Positions 45,036 through 53,738 of a DNA stretch of 64,000 bases are shown one piece after another. The notes beneath the pieces were generated by a model. The model was not told the DNA's origin, ran no database searches, and saw only the letters and a list, made by a program, of their open reading frames with translations. The translations under genes were made by a program, and so were the position numbers. Each line of letters starts with the position of its first letter. Position 1 is the stretch's first letter. This stretch comes from Candidatus Saccharimonadota bacterium (GTDB taxonomy: Bacteria; Patescibacteriota; Saccharimonadia; Saccharimonadales; Saccharimonadaceae): the NCBI GenBank assembly GCA_905371715.1, contig CAJPLV010000001.1:1-64000 (forward strand). The letters are read 5' to 3'.

Positions 45036-45698
45036 ATGAAGACACGACGAAACAGTGAAAAAGGAGCAATCAAGGGTAGCATTGTTGCTATCGTGGTGCT
45101 GGTGATTTTAGTAATCGGGTTTGGCGCGTTTAGCGTGTGGGCGTATTTGCAGTATATGGATCAGAAAAAAGATGTTGATGGCAAGATTGATGTCGCAACC
45201 GCTGAAGCAGTCAAGAAGAATAGCGAGGAAATGCAGGCGAAGTTTGAGGCGGCGGAGAAAGAGCCGAAGCGCCAATTTGCTGGGCCGTCTGACTATGGCA
45301 GCTTAACGTTTGATTATCCAAAAACTTGGAGCGCGTATCAAGCAACCGACATCAGCAAGGGTGGCGGCGTGACATATGAGGCGTACCTGAATCCAGTACT
45401 TGTACCGCCGATCACGCAGACGTCGAAATTTGCGCTGCGTATTACAATTGAGCAGAAAACATATGATCAATCAGTGGCGCAATACGATCCATATGTTAAG
45501 CGCGGCGATTTGAAATCAAGCGCATATAGCGACGGTAAGCGTACAGGTGTGAAGCTCGTTGGTAACTTTACAAAAGATATTTATGGTACGGCAATTTTGC
45601 TGAAAATGCGCGATCGCACCTTAACGATTCGCACCGATGGCGACGTGTTCACCGAGGACTACGAAGCGCTTCTTAAGACGGTGAAATTTAACGAATGA
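45036..45698 (+). CDS. PsbP/lipoprotein-like membrane-anchored protein
   Basis: A 220-residue protein with one N-terminal membrane helix (~13-38), a short charged helix, then an extracytoplasmic beta domain from ~88. The segment DYGSLTFDYPKTW and the final LLKTVKFNE match the PsbP-like fold seen in many surface proteins. The function is unknown. Leaderless promoter: TATAAT (45023-45028) ends seven bases before ATG. Confidence 0.75.
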   Translation: MKTRRNSEKGAIKGSIVAIVVLVILVIGFGAFSVWAYLQYMDQKKDVDGKIDVATAEAVKKNSEEMQAKFEAAEKEPKRQFAGPSDYGSLTFDYPKTWSAYQATDISKGGGVTYEAYLNPVLVPPITQTSKFALRITIEQKTYDQSVAQYDPYVKRGDLKSSAYSDGKRTGVKLVGNFTKDIYGTAILLKMRDRTLTIRTDGDVFTEDYEALLKTVKFNE

Positions 45699-45753
45699 TT
45701 AAATGCGCTTACGCTAGGGCTGCTGCTTGCCTGCGTGCTACACTGGAAGTACG

Positions 45754-46458
45754 ATGCAGGAGGGTAGAACGCGAGAACCGTTTCGGTTACCGTTGGCAGC
45801 AGCGCACGAGCTGAAAGCGCCGTTAGCGCTTGTGCGGCAGCTGTCGTTAGCGCTTGAAACAGGCGATTATACTGATACGGAGCGGGCGGTTTTGCAGCAG
45901 CGCATTACGTTGACGGCTGAGCGTGCCTTGCGGTTGACAACAGACTTAACCCGTGCTGAGCGCCTTGATGATGGGCTGTTTGAAATTGAACCGCTTAATC
46001 CGATCGTACTATGCGAAGAAGTGGCGGACGAATTATCGCCGCTCTATGCGGCGCACAACCGGACGATCGACGTGAAGCCACATAGGCGGCAGTTGTTGGG
46101 ACTTGCAAACCGCGAGCTGTTGCGGCGGATTCTGCTTAATTTTACCGATAACGCGCTTCATTATAGTCGTGATGCGCCGGTGTATATTTCGGCGCAGCAG
46201 CGCCAGCGCGGTACTGTAATCCGGCTCGGCGTGCGCGACTATGGACCGGCGGTACCGGCAAACGTATGGCGGCGATTGATGCAGAATTTAGGCCGGCCGC
46301 AGCCGCTGCACAACCGTCCGGCAAGCAGCGGACTTGGTATAGTAGTGGCGCATGAATTTGCAGCAGCGATGGGGGCGTCAATTGGCGCGGTGCGCCATCG
46401 CGATGGCGCAACATTTTACGTTGATATCATGACATCAACACAGCTGAGGTTGCTATGA
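45754..46458 (+). CDS. Soluble sensor histidine kinase
   Basis: A 234-residue kinase with no membrane helix or sensor domain. The H box is AAHELKAPLALVRQLS near residues 15-30 (phospho-His at 17), the N box FTDNALHYS near 133-141, and the ATP lid with VRDYGPAVP and SSGLGIVVAHEFAAAMGASIG. ATG 45754 is set by TACACT (45739-45744), nine bases upstream. Its stop overlaps the response regulator start (ATGA). The input is likely a partner protein. Confidence 0.92.
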   Translation: MQEGRTREPFRLPLAAAHELKAPLALVRQLSLALETGDYTDTERAVLQQRITLTAERALRLTTDLTRAERLDDGLFEIEPLNPIVLCEEVADELSPLYAAHNRTIDVKPHRRQLLGLANRELLRRILLNFTDNALHYSRDAPVYISAQQRQRGTVIRLGVRDYGPAVPANVWRRLMQNLGRPQPLHNRPASSGLGIVVAHEFAAAMGASIGAVRHRDGATFYVDIMTSTQLRLL

Positions 46459-46820
46459 AACGCGTACTAATCGTTGATGATGATCGGTGGTTTGCCGAGC
46501 TATTGGCGAAACAGCTGCGGGACATAAACATTGATGTGCAAATTGTGGCGCATGCGCTTGAGGCAATGGCAGCGATAGACGAGCATCCGCCTGCTGCTAT
46601 TATCCTTGATATTTTCATGCCCGGTCCGAATGGGCTTGTGCTGCTGCAAGAATTGCAGTCGCATAGCGATTTGGCGCAGATCCCGGTGGTTATTTGTACG
46701 ACAAGTGCAGGTGAGCTATGCGTGAAAGACATGGCAGCGTATGGTGTCTGCCAAATTCTTGATAAATCAACCATGACACCGCAATCGGTTGTTGCGGCAG
46801 TACGAAAGGTACTCGCATGA
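46455..46820 (+). CDS. Receiver-only response regulator
   Basis: A 121-residue CheY-like protein. The acidic pocket is VDDD near residues 7-10, the acceptor Asp in IILDIFMPG near 52, the Thr in ICTTSAG and the Lys in LDKST. It overlaps the upstream kinase and the downstream recO by four bases each, so kinase, regulator and recO are one operon. There is no DNA-binding domain, so output must go through protein contact. Confidence 0.93.
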   Translation: MKRVLIVDDDRWFAELLAKQLRDINIDVQIVAHALEAMAAIDEHPPAAIILDIFMPGPNGLVLLQELQSHSDLAQIPVVICTTSAGELCVKDMAAYGVCQILDKSTMTPQSVVAAVRKVLA

Positions 46821-47491
46821 GCGCGGAGCGAACGCAGGCGATTGTGTTGCGGCGTACAAACTTCGGTGAAGCGGATCGAATCTTGACGCTGTTGACACCG
46901 CTTGGGCAGCGAGGCGCGATGGCGCGCGGTGTTCGGCGCGAGAAAAGTAAGTTGGCGGGCGGCATTGAACTATTTGGCGTGAGCGATGTTGTACTGCAGC
47001 AGGGGAAGGGCGATCTCGCAACATTAACATCAGCACGCCTTATTCATTTTTATCGGAATATCCTGGCGGATTATGATCGGCTGCAATTTGGCTATGAGGT
47101 AATTAAATATGTCGAGCGGGCGAGTCGCGATGTTGACGAGCCGGAGTGGTTTGATGTTGTACAATCGGTCTTTGCAGGGCTTGATGCGCTGTCGGTGCAG
47201 CTGCAGTTGACGCAAGTATGGTTCTATATCCATTATGCGAGCTTGACGGGGTACGATTTAAGTTTTTCGCGCGACATAACTGGCGTGCCGCTCAATCCAG
47301 AGCGCACCTATATGTATGATATTAGCGAACGCGGACTGCGTCCGAGCGTGCAGGGTGATATCTCGGCTGATCATATTAAATTTTTGCGCTTAGTGGCAAA
47401 CAAGCCGCTATCGGCTGTAGCGCAGATTGGCGGTGTGGAACGAATTTTACCAGACTGCTGGCTGTTAGCGCGGCAGCATGCCGGCGTGTAG
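46817..47491 (+). CDS. recO: DNA repair protein RecO
   Basis: Loads RecA with RecR in gap repair. The 224-residue protein has the N-terminal OB-fold (ERTQAIVLRRTNFGEADRILTLLTPLGQRGAMARGVRREKSKLAGGIELFG) and a helical C-terminal region; the short form lacks the zinc motif seen in some RecO. It overlaps the response regulator (ATGA) and precedes glyS. Confidence 0.93.
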   Translation: MSAERTQAIVLRRTNFGEADRILTLLTPLGQRGAMARGVRREKSKLAGGIELFGVSDVVLQQGKGDLATLTSARLIHFYRNILADYDRLQFGYEVIKYVERASRDVDEPEWFDVVQSVFAGLDALSVQLQLTQVWFYIHYASLTGYDLSFSRDITGVPLNPERTYMYDISERGLRPSVQGDISADHIKFLRLVANKPLSAVAQIGGVERILPDCWLLARQHAGV

Positions 47492-47526
47492 CTGCTCGCT
47501 GAGTCATGGTATAATTAGCGGTAGTT

Positions 47527-48879
47527 ATGGGAAAGCAGATTAAGAACGAGAAGATGGAAACTTTAGTGAGTTTATGCAAACGCCGCGGTTTTATTTACCA
47601 AGGTTCGGATGTCTATGGCGGCTTGAGCGGCACATGGGATTACGGTCCGCTTGGCGTAGCGCTGAAGCGGAATATTATGCAGTTGTGGTGGCGGCACTTT
47701 GTCGATGAACGCGATGACATGTACGGTGTCGATGCGGCAATTTTGATGAATCAGAAGGTATGGCAGGCGAGCGGGCATGTTGATACGTTTGTTGATCCGC
47801 TGTGCGAAGATACGGTGAATCACCGGCGCTATCGGACAGACCATATTTTGAAAGATAATGGCGTTGATTCAGACGGCATGACGATGGAGCAGATGGATGC
47901 GGCGATTGTCGAAAATGGGATTAAAAGCCCGGATGGCAATCCACTAAGTAACTCGCGGACGTTTAATATGATGTTCAAGACTTACGTTGGTGCCACGGAG
48001 AGCGAAGACAGTATCAGCTACCTTCGCCCTGAAACTGCTCAAGGCATCTTCACCAATTTTAAAAATGTCGTTGATGCTTTTTATCCAAATTTGCCGTTTG
48101 GTATCGCTCAGCAGGGCAAGGCATTTCGTAATGAAATTGCGCCGCGCGACTTCATTTTCCGCAGCCGCGAGTTTGAGCAGATGGAGATTGAATATTTTGT
48201 TGATCCAGAGCGCTGGCAAGAGGCGTTTGACGAATTGCTGGCAGCAACGCACGAGTTTCTCGGTAAGCTTGGTTTGAGCCGCGAGCATATCCACGAGCTA
48301 GACGTGCCGGCCGAAGACCGAGCGCATTATAGCAAAAAAACTATCGATATTGAGTATGATTTTCCGATCGGCCGCGAGGAGCTGATGGGCATCGCTTACC
48401 GCACTGATTTTGACCTCGGCAACATCCAGCGCGTTAGCGGCAAGAGTATGGAGTACACGGTGAAGGGTACGAACACGAAATTTGTGCCGCACGTCATCGA
48501 GCCGAGCTTCGGCGTGGAGCGGGCATTGATGGCGGTGCTGAGTGAAGCGTATCGCAAGGACGAAATCAACGGTGACAAGCGCGTCTACCTGGCGCTACCT
48601 GAGCATTTAGCGCCAGTGAGGTTCTGCGTTTCGCCGCTGCTCAAAAACAAGCCTGAGTTAGTCGAAAAAGCTCGCGCTGTTTATCGCCAGCTTAAGGCGG
48701 CATATGGTCGCGTCATGTGGGATGACAATGGCAATATCGGCAAGCGCTACCGCCGTCAGGATGAAATCGGCACGCCGCACTGTGTGGTTATCGACTTCCA
48801 AACACTAGAAGATAACACTGTGACTGTACGTGAACGGGACACAACCGAGCAGCGACGGATGAAGATTGAGGAGCTGTAA
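47527..48879 (+). CDS. glyS: Glycyl-tRNA synthetase (alpha2 class II)
   Basis: Charges tRNA-Gly; 450 aa, the single-chain archaeal/eukaryotic-type form also found in many bacteria. Motif 2 region RNEIAPRDFIFRSREFEQMEIEYFV near residues 201-225 and motif 3 with PSFGVERALMAVL near 328-340 are visible, with a C-terminal anticodon-binding domain (YRQLKAAYGRVMWDDNGNIGKRYRRQDEIG). TATAAT (47510-47515) lies 11 bases upstream. The C-terminus ends soon after MKIEEL, slightly short. Confidence 0.96.
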   Translation: MGKQIKNEKMETLVSLCKRRGFIYQGSDVYGGLSGTWDYGPLGVALKRNIMQLWWRHFVDERDDMYGVDAAILMNQKVWQASGHVDTFVDPLCEDTVNHRRYRTDHILKDNGVDSDGMTMEQMDAAIVENGIKSPDGNPLSNSRTFNMMFKTYVGATESEDSISYLRPETAQGIFTNFKNVVDAFYPNLPFGIAQQGKAFRNEIAPRDFIFRSREFEQMEIEYFVDPERWQEAFDELLAATHEFLGKLGLSREHIHELDVPAEDRAHYSKKTIDIEYDFPIGREELMGIAYRTDFDLGNIQRVSGKSMEYTVKGTNTKFVPHVIEPSFGVERALMAVLSEAYRKDEINGDKRVYLALPEHLAPVRFCVSPLLKNKPELVEKARAVYRQLKAAYGRVMWDDNGNIGKRYRRQDEIGTPHCVVIDFQTLEDNTVTVRERDTTEQRRMKIEEL

Positions 48880-49066
48880 GACACTGTTTGTACGCAGGCC
48901 CAAGTTGTATTTAGCGAGGAATTGTACTCAGGTATTTTCTTGAAAGCGACAGCGGTTACCTGCGGCGTTGTTGCCGATCATCTGGGCATAGCGGATATTG
49001 CTGGTTGGTTGCGGGCGCGTGCGGGCAAAAAAGAATTACAATCCTTTAGAGAATGAGGTGAATAGT
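48880..49066 (+). other. Gap with an open extension of the glyS frame
   Basis: After the glyS stop (TAA 48877-48879) the same frame stays open for about 60 codons (to TGA near 49055) and reads protein-like, including SGIFLKATAV and ADHLGIADIAGWLRAR, but no start codon or ribosome binding site fits. It may be a gene remnant. The rest holds the AGGTGA ribosome binding site of the next gene. Confidence 0.3.
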
Positions 49067-50167
49067 ATGGCTCGGGACACCGAGCTTGACCGCCTGAAGG
49101 CGGCTCAAGATCTTGCATTCCAGCGCAAGCAGCGTGCATACGAAACTATGCAGGCGGCATGGAAGCGCAGGTCTTCGGCGCGCGATGAGATGAATCGCGC
49201 GTTTGAGGTGAAGCAGTGCGCTCACGAAGTGCAAGAGGCTTCGTGGCGGGATTATCAGCGGGTTAAGCGGGCAAATGGCCCGCGAATTGACCAGCTGAAT
49301 AGCCAGCAAGAGTCGGCGTATCAGAATATGCGCCGTGCGTTCGACAACGCGTCTATGACGTATGATCGCCGTGATGGCGTTGCTGCGCGCAGTCATGCGG
49401 ACGACGGGCATGCCTTTAAGGCGGAGGCTCGGCGCTGCGTTGAAGAGCGGCGCCGTCTGGTTGCTGAGATTCGTGCCGCGCGTGATCGCCACGCGGGTCT
49501 GAAAGCAGACTTTCAGCGAGCGAAAGCCGATTTTACTGCTGCGAAGCAGCGGTTTGATCAGGCAAAAGCCGAGCACGAGCGCGCAAAGGACGAGTTCCAG
49601 CGCGCTAAGCGCGAGTTTGACGCGGCGCGTCAGGCATTCAAGGCGCGTCTCGATAAGGTCCGCGCCGAGCGCAACCGTCGTCGTGAGGACAAGCGTGCTA
49701 TCGCCGAGAGGGCTGGTGTGCCATCTCAGTATCTCGACGACTTGTGGGTCTCCAGGGATTCAAATGGCAATACCAACATCTACTTCGGTGGAGTTGGTAA
49801 GTCAAACGGACCTGGGCATGGTCACTACGTTATCGATCGCAACGGTCGAGTGACGTATCGCCGCAACCCGAACGATCCGCATGGGTCGCAGAACTTTCAG
49901 CATGATCCTGCGCTTGAATCTCGTTTGACTCAAACTGCGCTCAAGCTGATTAATATGGACAGAATAGCTATGGGTCCGCGTAGTGTGCAATATCACGATG
50001 GAACAGTGACTGTGAAAGTCAAGTCTGGTTACGATGGGCGTACGGACACTGTCATCACTGGTGTTATCATCATTGATCGCGCAGCAAATCCGAACGAACA
50101 CCTTCACCTGGGTATCAGCGAGATTGACGGTTTCATCATCTTCCAGAATTGGAACAAAAACCACTAA
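49067..50167 (+). CDS. Coiled-coil protein with GHGHY C-terminal domain, 366 aa
   Basis: I do not recognise a named family. Residues ~1-225 are highly charged heptad-like helices, with repeated units of the form AKADF, AKQRF, AKAEHE, AKDEFQ, AKREFD. The C-terminal ~130 residues form a beta-rich domain with GPGHGHYVIDRNG near 261-273 and NPNDPHGSQNF near 281-291. Similar His/Gly/Pro-rich domains occur in proteins with coiled-coil stems, but I cannot name this one. It has no signal peptide. Arg CGC/CGT and GC-rich third positions match the core genes. It heads the unrecognised cluster below. Confidence 0.8.
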   Translation: MARDTELDRLKAAQDLAFQRKQRAYETMQAAWKRRSSARDEMNRAFEVKQCAHEVQEASWRDYQRVKRANGPRIDQLNSQQESAYQNMRRAFDNASMTYDRRDGVAARSHADDGHAFKAEARRCVEERRRLVAEIRAARDRHAGLKADFQRAKADFTAAKQRFDQAKAEHERAKDEFQRAKREFDAARQAFKARLDKVRAERNRRREDKRAIAERAGVPSQYLDDLWVSRDSNGNTNIYFGGVGKSNGPGHGHYVIDRNGRVTYRRNPNDPHGSQNFQHDPALESRLTQTALKLINMDRIAMGPRSVQYHDGTVTVKVKSGYDGRTDTVITGVIIIDRAANPNEHLHLGISEIDGFIIFQNWNKNH

Positions 50168-50180
50168 GAAAGGGAGTGGT

Positions 50181-50203
50181 AGCCCTGCGTAAGCGGGGCT
50201 TTT
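50181..50203 (+). terminator. Terminator after the coiled-coil gene
   Basis: Stem of eight pairs with one T-G wobble (AGCCCTGC 50181-50188, GCGGGGCT 50193-50200), GTAA tetraloop, then TTTTC. The next promoter starts at 50211. Confidence 0.75.
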
Positions 50204-50222
50204 CTCATGGTATAATTTTGTT

Positions 50223-50444
50223 ATGGACAGTGAACTTGCGACTATCGTGCAACGCATAGGGGGTATTCTTAAAAATAAAGAGAAAGAGCCTTTATGTGTG
50301 TTGGGTGGCTATATCGTTGGCGCAACAATCGTGCGTGATGACTGGGAAGAGAAATTTCAAGCACACTACCCGCTACTGAATGAAATTGCCGAATTGGGCG
50401 CGGATCTGGAAGTTACTGATGATTTGAAAGTTACCCGCAGATGA
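50223..50444 (+). CDS. Small YPLL-motif protein, 73 aa
   Basis: I do not recognise a family. The C-terminal half (WEEKFQAHYPLLNEIAEL) resembles the module WINKKQYPLLSEIIEAA of the next gene and parts of two genes further on. TATAAT (50211-50216) ends six bases before ATG 50223, so it is leaderless. It overlaps the next gene by four bases (ATGA). Confidence 0.75.
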   Translation: MDSELATIVQRIGGILKNKEKEPLCVLGGYIVGATIVRDDWEEKFQAHYPLLNEIAELGADLEVTDDLKVTRR

Positions 50445-50704
50445 CTTACGAGCAAGTAGTTGAGCACTGCCGGCAGTATGCGGATATAATTAGAGATGAT
50501 GGCATTGATTTTTTCTTGTCGGATATTGGTGAGTCTGCGGTTATCTCAGACATGCTAGGATATCCGCTTGAGATGCAAGATTGGATCAATAAGAAGCAGT
50601 ACCCGTTACTTTCGGAGATAATAGAAGCTGCAGCTGATGTAGATCGGTATCATGCAAAACGAGAATCCTGGAAAAGATTACTAGATTTGATTGATAAATT
50701 GTAG
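50441..50704 (+). CDS. Small YPLL-motif protein, 87 aa
   Basis: A helical protein without recognised family. It aligns along its length with residues ~80-165 of the protein at 52729: shared features include MTY-x-Q, HC, DGID, L-x-D, YPL, Q-x-W, YP-x-L, I-x-EAA and W near the end. I estimate 25-30 identities over 87 residues by eye. It overlaps the preceding gene by four bases, so the two are co-translated. Confidence 0.8.
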   Translation: MTYEQVVEHCRQYADIIRDDGIDFFLSDIGESAVISDMLGYPLEMQDWINKKQYPLLSEIIEAAADVDRYHAKRESWKRLLDLIDKL

Positions 50705-50709
50705 GTAGT

Positions 50710-51033
50710 ATGGAACATAAAGTTATTGAGCAGTTTTATGAGTACGTAATCTTGCCGAACTATCATGAGCTTGATGCGGCGACAATTCGCTGGAAAGACC
50801 ATGGTCGAATTGGCCCTGACGCTTGGGCGCATTATTTTGAAGACGCAAAGAGTCGTGAATATGTGCTTGTTTTTGAAGACTTTCCTGGCGATACGTTTCT
50901 TGATGACGGACTCACTCATGAAGTAGTGCCGCTTGATGGCGAGACCTCTATAGAGTTTGGCGTCAAGAACAAAGAACATGCTCAATATACACCAAATATA
51001 ACGGGCTATTTTACCCTGTATAGAGAGCGATAA
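50710..51033 (+). CDS. Hypothetical protein, 107 aa
   Basis: I do not recognise this protein. It is acidic, with likely mixed alpha/beta structure (WKDHGRIGPDAWAHYFED, then several beta strands), no membrane helix. It follows the preceding gene by five bases in the same operon and does not visibly share the YPLL module. Confidence 0.7.
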   Translation: MEHKVIEQFYEYVILPNYHELDAATIRWKDHGRIGPDAWAHYFEDAKSREYVLVFEDFPGDTFLDDGLTHEVVPLDGETSIEFGVKNKEHAQYTPNITGYFTLYRER

Positions 51034-51048
51034 CCTGTTACACCGCAA

Positions 51049-51864
51049 ATGAATAAGGATGCAGTAATAAACCAGCTCAAAAAGTACGCGTGCCAAAAGG
51101 TAGCGGACTTAGCGCAGCATAATAACGATTTACGACCAATTAGCTATTTATTACAGAATAATTTTGCCGACATACCCTCAGACACGCGTCTGATTACTGA
51201 TGACGAGGCATATTCTTTGACGATTATCCCCACTAATACGAAAGCGCTTCCTCCTCGTGTGTTTGATGTAAAAACGCGTAGCGCATGCCTTGATCTAGCA
51301 GAAATAATTTGGCGTATTGCTGCCGAAACTAGGAATTGCCATGACATGGTACATGTCGCCAAAGCGGTTTACCCGTTATCATCACAGGATTCTGCAACGT
51401 TCAACGGCGGATTTGATTTAGTAGAATGCATGGATTGGTACTTTGACAACGATGTGCCGACAGCAGAAAAGCGTCAATATGCCAAAGAGCTTACCGATGA
51501 ACTCCGAACAGTTGTTGAAAAGGTCAATGCTCGTTTTATGGATTTTTTAGCGAAAGTTACGCGTACAGTTGCAAAAGCCGTAAGTACACCTATAGAGGAG
51601 CTCTGCGAGCGTAGCGACTACACTCAGACACATGGAGTGCCAACGAAGCCTGGCGAACTGATAGCGAGTGAGCTGATCGGCCTTATTGCACCGCGTACCG
51701 ACACCGAGCTTAAGGCAGCCGGTGACGAGTGGCTCTTTGAGGACATCCTTGAGGTAGCTGGTCGCCTTGACATTAGTGTCGAACGAACGGAAGACTGGCG
51801 CTTATTGTGTTCATACCTGCCGCGTTTGCGGGCGTTGCAACACAGACACAATAGAGAGGGGTGA
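51049..51864 (+). CDS. Hypothetical protein with C-terminal YPLL-type module, 271 aa
   Basis: No recognised family. The C-terminal ~35 residues (EWLFEDILEVAGRLD, then RTEDWRLLCSYLPRL) line up with YPLLSEIIEAAADVD and RESWKRLLDLIDKL of the 50441 protein, so it probably carries the same module. The N-terminal ~200 residues are helical. It follows the previous gene by 15 bases. ATG 51049 has AAGG-type sequence just after it, not before, so the start is only the first in-frame ATG. Confidence 0.75.
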   Translation: MNKDAVINQLKKYACQKVADLAQHNNDLRPISYLLQNNFADIPSDTRLITDDEAYSLTIIPTNTKALPPRVFDVKTRSACLDLAEIIWRIAAETRNCHDMVHVAKAVYPLSSQDSATFNGGFDLVECMDWYFDNDVPTAEKRQYAKELTDELRTVVEKVNARFMDFLAKVTRTVAKAVSTPIEELCERSDYTQTHGVPTKPGELIASELIGLIAPRTDTELKAAGDEWLFEDILEVAGRLDISVERTEDWRLLCSYLPRLRALQHRHNREG

Positions 51865-51968
51865 GCTTTGCACGCGTTAACCAGAATTAGCGCGAAGCTT
51901 TCGTTTTAGTATACTTTTTTGATAAATCATGAACGCTTATTGAAATTTTCGCATGATATAATCAAGCT

Positions 51969-52031
51969 ATGGATGAGGCGCGGAATCTCCTCAGAAAAAA
52001 CCTTCAGAATGACTTAATTGCGAAATTGTAG
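51969..52031 (+). CDS. Short leader-like ORF, 20 aa
   Basis: TATAAT (51957-51962) ends six bases before ATG 51969. The 20-codon frame ends TAG 52029-52031, and its last base is the first base of the GTG start of the next gene (TAGTG). This suggests the peptide brings ribosomes to the next gene, which has no ribosome binding site. Alternatively it is a remnant N-terminus. Confidence 0.45.
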   Translation: MDEARNLLRKNLQNDLIAKL

Positions 52032-52627
52032 TGGCGCGTATGGACATCCGATGGCAAGCCACTCTGGCGCAAGAAATAATTCACGCAGCGCGCGCGTATC
52101 ATAGCGACGCTCAAGCGCTTGAATATTTAGCTGATTTTGCTTTTTCGCTTGCGCGCTGGTTGAATGACGCGAGCGTTGTCGAATGGGATAATATTCATTC
52201 TGTGTGCGAACAGCGATATGTCTCGCTACAGTCCGGATCAGGAACTTGTTTTGATGAAAACATGCTTGGCCGGTGCGAAGCATATATCGCAAAGCATACA
52301 AAGAGGGCGCAGCGCGTTCGGCAAGACATAGGGCAAAACAACTTTCAATATACGTATCAAGCTATTCTTGCGCGTGATATAATTTCAGCAATAATTCAAT
52401 ATCAGAATAACATCCAAATGCTTGCATATTTGGCACGGTTTATAGATAGTATTGTCAGCGGTATACGAGTTGCGCCAGCTATTGATTGGGCGGATGTGCG
52501 TGCAATTTGTCGGCATCGACTTGAATCGCTGCGCCGACAACGTCAGCCAGTGCCGATTGATGAGGATGCTCTTATTACTTATCAAACGGCGCTTGTATCG
52601 CTTATTCATAAATTTTTATCTTCGTAA
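52031..52627 (+). CDS. Tandem helical-repeat protein, 198 aa
   Basis: Two copies of a ~90-residue helical unit. Copy one (~10-95) has LAQEIIHAARAY, LEYLADF, VVEWDNIHSVCEQR and DENMLGRCEAY; copy two (~112-198) has LARDIISAIIQY, LAYLARF, AIDWADVRAICRHR and DEDALITYQTA. The same unit is recognisable in the 52729 protein. No family is recognised. The start could also be ATG 52040. Translational coupling to the short ORF is likely. Confidence 0.78.
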   Translation: MARMDIRWQATLAQEIIHAARAYHSDAQALEYLADFAFSLARWLNDASVVEWDNIHSVCEQRYVSLQSGSGTCFDENMLGRCEAYIAKHTKRAQRVRQDIGQNNFQYTYQAILARDIISAIIQYQNNIQMLAYLARFIDSIVSGIRVAPAIDWADVRAICRHRLESLRRQRQPVPIDEDALITYQTALVSLIHKFLSS

Positions 52628-52728
52628 TATATAAAAAATTCAGCGAAAATGCGAGAGGAAAATAGAACGCAGCTACCAGCATGAGAGTAACTACTGCGAA
52701 TGAATGCGTTTCCGAGTATACTATAAGC

Positions 52729-53571
52729 ATGGCTGTAAAAAGTTCCGCGCCGCAAACCATTAAGCGCTATTTGAAATATGCGCTCTACCGGTATCGTGAT
52801 AGTGATAACAGTGAAGCAGCATATTACTTCGCGCAGCTTGCGTTTTTGCTGATGTGTGTATGCGGCGATACGCCTGCTAAATGGCGCGGCGTTTTCCGCG
52901 AGTACGACGCATCGGACTACCGCGATAGCAAGCAGCAACCTGAAAGTGCGCAAATGACGTATAAGCAGGCGATAGCGCATTGTAAGAAATCAGTCAAAAT
53001 GATCGCGAAAGATGGGATTGATACACTTTTAGCAGACGAGCATGAGGCATTTGATGAGGCTGATGTGCTAGAGTATCCGCTTTATCAACAACGCTGGATG
53101 ACGCTACGCGATTACCCGGTGCTCTATATGATATACGAGGCCGCGGACGAGGCGCTCGCTATCCGTACGACGCGCTTGATGTGGCAGAAAATTCTACTGT
53201 ATGCTGATATGCTTGACGCACCGCTTGAACATCCCGCCGCACATCTTACTGACGCTTATCGTGCTTGTCTGAAGTATTTTATTATTTTGAATACAGTCGG
53301 CGTGCTGCGCACATATAAGAATGACCCGGCAGTGCTACGTGATGTCTGTGTGGCAGTATCGCTCGTGGTAGACCTGTTGGCTGATGATGAAGTGGTGAAT
53401 TGGCGTGAAATTTCAGCCATCTGCGACCAGTGTGCCGCCGCTTTCCGCTACAGCGATGACGTTGCTCTATATCGGGACTACTTGAAGACGCTGCGTGCTA
53501 CGTATCAGCGCGCGGTGAATGTATATTTTGATGATACCTATCAAGGGGAAGCTCCGCGCTGTCCAGGATAG
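52729..53571 (+). CDS. Mosaic paralog: repeat unit + YPLL module + repeat unit, 280 aa
   Basis: Three parts are visible: an N-terminal helical unit (~1-75) similar to the 52031 repeat; a central MTYKQ to ILLYADMLD region (~80-168) similar to the 50441 protein; and a C-terminal unit (~170-265, with VVNWREISAICDQC and DVALYRDYLKTLRATYQRAV) again like the 52031 repeat. TATACT (52717-52722) ends six bases before ATG 52729, so I prefer this over an earlier in-frame ATG at 52681. Confidence 0.8.
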   Translation: MAVKSSAPQTIKRYLKYALYRYRDSDNSEAAYYFAQLAFLLMCVCGDTPAKWRGVFREYDASDYRDSKQQPESAQMTYKQAIAHCKKSVKMIAKDGIDTLLADEHEAFDEADVLEYPLYQQRWMTLRDYPVLYMIYEAADEALAIRTTRLMWQKILLYADMLDAPLEHPAAHLTDAYRACLKYFIILNTVGVLRTYKNDPAVLRDVCVAVSLVVDLLADDEVVNWREISAICDQCAAAFRYSDDVALYRDYLKTLRATYQRAVNVYFDDTYQGEAPRCPG

Positions 53572-53738
53572 CAGCTCTTGAACTGTGAGGCATCAGCTTA
53601 CTCATGCCGGTAATCTTGATACTGGCAGGACCAAGCATATGGGAGTAGAGTGGTGTTTGCTGCGGGATCGGCTAAATAGGTGCTATTATAGTATATGTTC
53701 TAGAGAATAGTAATTAAGCGGACAAGGATAGAATCGGA

